Shown in pieces: positions 7,201-9,197 of a stretch of 9,197 bases of DNA. Each line of letters starts with the position of its first letter. Within the stretch, counting starts at the first letter, position 1. Made by a program: the position numbers and the translations under genes. This stretch comes from an uncultured Bacteroidales bacterium (GTDB lineage: Bacteria; Bacteroidota; Bacteroidia; Bacteroidales; JAUNSR01), in NCBI GenBank assembly GCA_947074165.1, contig CAMTOT010000105.1, forward strand, positions 1 to 9,197, given 5' to 3'. Below the pieces are notes generated by a model that did not search any database, was not told the DNA's origin, and saw only the letters and a list, made by a program, of their open reading frames with translations.

Positions 7201-8919
7201 TTACATAAAGAATAAAACTATAATCAAAGCTGATATAAGATTTACTACAACACCTACCGCATATGTTAGAGAATATCCTAAAGTAGGAAGATCGCTGTTA
7301 AGTTGTTCGGTAATAGCACCAAGAGAAGGTGTGCTTGTTCGTGATCCAGCAACGCATCCCAGTATTATCGGAGATTGAAATTTAAAAACATATTTTCCTA
7401 ATAATATACCTCCGAATAATGGTACTGAAGTAGCAATTGCTCCATATGCAAGAATACTGAATCCGAGCTCAGAAAGGGAAGATCCAAAACTTGGAGCCGC
7501 AGATATACCGATTATTGCAACATACATACTTAGCCCTAAATTTCTTAATAACCACACGGCAGAATCGGGAATCTTTCCATAGGTTGGTCTTTTAGAACGC
7601 AACCATCCAAGAAATAATCCGGAAAGAAGTACACCTCCGCTTGAGCCAAGGCTAATAGGTATTTTACCGGCTTTAATCATTAATGAACCAAAATATATAC
7701 CGAAAACAATGCCGAGACATAAAAATATTATATCAGTAACATTAGTTGGTCTGTCTACATATCCGATTTTCTTAGCGGCCCTATCTACGTCAGAGGGAAT
7801 ACCGGTTATTTCAATTATATCCTTATCCTCCAATATTGTGCCTGGGCGAATTTTTACATTTATAGATGCTCTTGTAAGTTTCCCGATGCTTACTCCATAC
7901 ATATACGGCTCTAAAAGAAGCTGTAGAACAGAGAAACCAGCAACTCCTTTTTTATTTATCATAATAGGAAGTGTCGACGCAGGGAAATTTAAAAGGTCGA
8001 AGTCTGCAATCTCTGGCCCAATAAAAGGCTCACTATCCATAGAGTGTTCCCTTCTACCACTTAATACAATATCATCTTCTTTGTAAATTACAGTTTCTGG
8101 TGTGACATAGCTTATCACATTCTGGTGTCTTACCCTTGCTACGAATAATCGATCTTCTTTATTCAGTAACTTAAGTTCAATATCAGCTACTGTTCTACCT
8201 TTTTCATCAAACCATTCGTTGGTAACATGGTAAGCTCTGAAGGTAACTGGGCGAAGAGCATTAAATATCTCAGGAGAATTGTCAGTAACATGGCTCTCTC
8301 CCATTTCAGACTCCATCTTTTTTACTTCGCTTTTCACTTTATTCAACCCTCCGAGCATACGTGGTCCTAATATACTTAGGATAAAAGCAGAACCGGCTGC
8401 CCCGAAAATATACGTGATAGAGTAGCAGACCGGGACAAATCCAATCATGTATTCTTTTTCCTGGTCCGACAATCCATCAGTCTGAGATATCGTTTCCGGA
8501 ACTACACCCAATGCACCGGATATTGTCTGTGCTCCCGCAAAAAGACCTCCAGCCTGACCTGCATTATATCCTGCAATTTTAGATATTACAAGAACTGAAA
8601 TAAAACATAAGAAACAAACACATAGAGCAAAGAGTACTTGTTTTATTCCATTGCCTGATACACTTTTAAAGAAATGTGGTCCTACAGCATACCCGGTTGT
8701 GAATAAGAACAACAAGAAAAATGCAGAACGTATAGGTCCAGGTACGTTGATACCTAATTGTCCTACAAGTAATCCTACAAGTAATGCGCTGGCAACAGTA
8801 CCAAGAGAGAAGAATCCGAATTTTATCTTACCTACAAAAAAACCTATGCCAACCGAAAGAAATACCGCACATTCAGGATATCTGTTTAATATACCTATAA
8901 GCCAGTCTATTATAATCAT
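7201..8919 (-). CDS. AspT/YidE/YbjL-family antiporter (putative aspartate:alanine exchanger)
   Basis: An inner-membrane exchanger of the aspartate:alanine exchanger family. The 572 residues form two related membrane halves around a soluble core. The N-terminal half has about five hydrophobic segments (roughly 15-30, 38-57, 62-82, 92-115 and 158-185) and the signature AGAQTISGALGVVPETI (128-144). The middle holds two RCK_C (TrkA-C-like) domains, about 220-295 and 300-385, each ending in a DIVLSG- or DIIEITG-like strand. The C-terminal half has about five further segments (395-570) and the matching signature AGSRTSTPSLGAITEQL (524-540). In Tetragenococcus the family founder exchanges aspartate for alanine and, with aspartate decarboxylase, makes proton-motive force; the substrate here is not proven. 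Only 10 nt separate its start from the stop of the upstream partial gene, which implies co-transcription. There is no Shine-Dalgarno motif; stop and start are clear. Confidence 0.88.
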   Translation of the reverse strand: MIIIDWLIGILNRYPECAVFLSVGIGFFVGKIKFGFFSLGTVASALLVGLLVGQLGINVPGPIRSAFFLLFLFTTGYAVGPHFFKSVSGNGIKQVLFALCVCFLCFISVLVISKIAGYNAGQAGGLFAGAQTISGALGVVPETISQTDGLSDQEKEYMIGFVPVCYSITYIFGAAGSAFILSILGPRMLGGLNKVKSEVKKMESEMGESHVTDNSPEIFNALRPVTFRAYHVTNEWFDEKGRTVADIELKLLNKEDRLFVARVRHQNVISYVTPETVIYKEDDIVLSGRREHSMDSEPFIGPEIADFDLLNFPASTLPIMINKKGVAGFSVLQLLLEPYMYGVSIGKLTRASINVKIRPGTILEDKDIIEITGIPSDVDRAAKKIGYVDRPTNVTDIIFLCLGIVFGIYFGSLMIKAGKIPISLGSSGGVLLSGLFLGWLRSKRPTYGKIPDSAVWLLRNLGLSMYVAIIGISAAPSFGSSLSELGFSILAYGAIATSVPLFGGILLGKYVFKFQSPIILGCVAGSRTSTPSLGAITEQLNSDLPTLGYSLTYAVGVVVNLISALIIVLFFM

Positions 8920-8929
8920 TGATTAGATA

Positions 8930-9142
8930 TTAATAATTATCATAAATGTCAATCCAATTTGAAAATGCATCATACAATGGTTTACTCATCCCGGTTGATA
9001 GATCACTTCTTTGCTCATTTTGCTCAAAATCAAATAACCAAGGGACAAATGTCGGGTCGTTTTTCGAAAGCTTTATTGCATATTGTTTTCTGGTCATATC
9101 ACCTTTTTCAGGGTCTGAATTATATTTCTCAACCATTTGTTG
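8930..9142 (-). CDS. Unrecognised protein, C-terminal 70 residues only
   Basis: The open frame enters from the right edge and ends at TAA (8930-8932); its 5' part is lost because the contig turns into adapter at 9143. A GTG in the adapter would give a false start adding MLFRS, so those five residues are not biological. The visible part is soluble, charged and aromatic-rich (DPEKGDMTRKQYAIKL, FVPWLFDFEQNEQRSD, NWIDIYDNY) with no membrane segment. I do not recognise the family. Because it precedes an AspT-type gene by 10 nt, aspartate 4-decarboxylase was the obvious guess, but the SLAN-type motif I remember near the end of that enzyme is absent. The ATG at 9131-9133 could be a start only if the gene were very short. 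Confidence 0.7.
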   Translation of the reverse strand, partial: QQMVEKYNSDPEKGDMTRKQYAIKLSKNDPTFVPWLFDFEQNEQRSDLSTGMSKPLYDAFSNWIDIYDNY

Positions 9143-9197
9143 AGATCGGAAGAGCACACGTCTTAACTCCAGTCACCGCTCATTCTCTCGTATGCCG
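9143..9197 (+). other. Illumina TruSeq P7/i7 adapter (vector-like contamination)
   Basis: The sequence begins AGATCGGAAGAGC (9143) and runs through the Read 2 side of the TruSeq adapter to 9176. The 8-base index CGCTCATT (9177-9184) follows, matching D703 as I remember the table, then the start of the P7 arm, TCTCGTATGCCG (9186-9197). Two bases differ from the adapter: T instead of G at 9164 and C instead of A at 9185. These are likely sequencing errors kept because few reads cover the end. Genomic sequence stops at 9142. Confidence 0.97.

Noticed and set aside
7709..8086. 125-residue open frame on the plus strand inside the antiporter gene
   Set aside because: It is opposite the RCK_C region of a clear transporter and shows no domain or start signal.
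8930..9142. Partial gene as aspartate 4-decarboxylase (aspD), by analogy with known aspD-aspT operons
   Set aside because: The 70 terminal residues lack the C-terminal aminotransferase-fold motif I would expect, so position alone does not support the name.
1..9197. A novel defence system or mobile island
   Set aside because: The complete genes are housekeeping or known families, and there is no integrase, transposase, terminal repeats, phage gene or tRNA attachment site.

Overview
This is a 9.2 kb assembled contig from an AT-rich member of the Bacteroidales (Bacteroidota). Four things point there. PheS is 339 residues and reads almost word for word like gut Bacteroides PheS as I remember it. 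Rho carries a disordered insertion of about 290 residues. The start codons have A/T-rich upstream sequence with no Shine-Dalgarno motif. The rho promoter fits the Bacteroidetes pattern (TTG, 19 nt, TAnnTTTG). I cannot place it to genus.

Both ends are artificial. Positions 1-48 and 9143-9197 are Illumina TruSeq HT adapter with readable i5 (CAGGACGT) and i7 (CGCTCATT) indices. The biological sequence is therefore 49-9142 only.

Layout: pheS (minus, with its terminator touching the left adapter) is divergent from tilS and rho (plus). rho converges on a Pif1-type helicase with a TPR tail (minus) across a 27-bp perfect inverted repeat that serves as a two-way terminator. Upstream of the helicase gene on the minus strand is an AspT-family antiporter gene, and 10 nt before that is the 3' end of an unrecognised gene cut off by the right adapter. 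The antiporter and the partial gene look like one operon, ending at a hairpin just before the helicase gene.

The first half is core information processing: charging of tRNA-Phe, lysidine modification of tRNA-Ile and transcription termination. The second half pairs a DNA helicase with an amino-acid exchanger. I see no mobile element, CRISPR array, tRNA or rRNA gene, and no convincing new multi-gene system. The most interesting items are the Rho disordered region and its structured leader, the Pif1-TPR fusion, and the unidentified gene in the antiporter operon.
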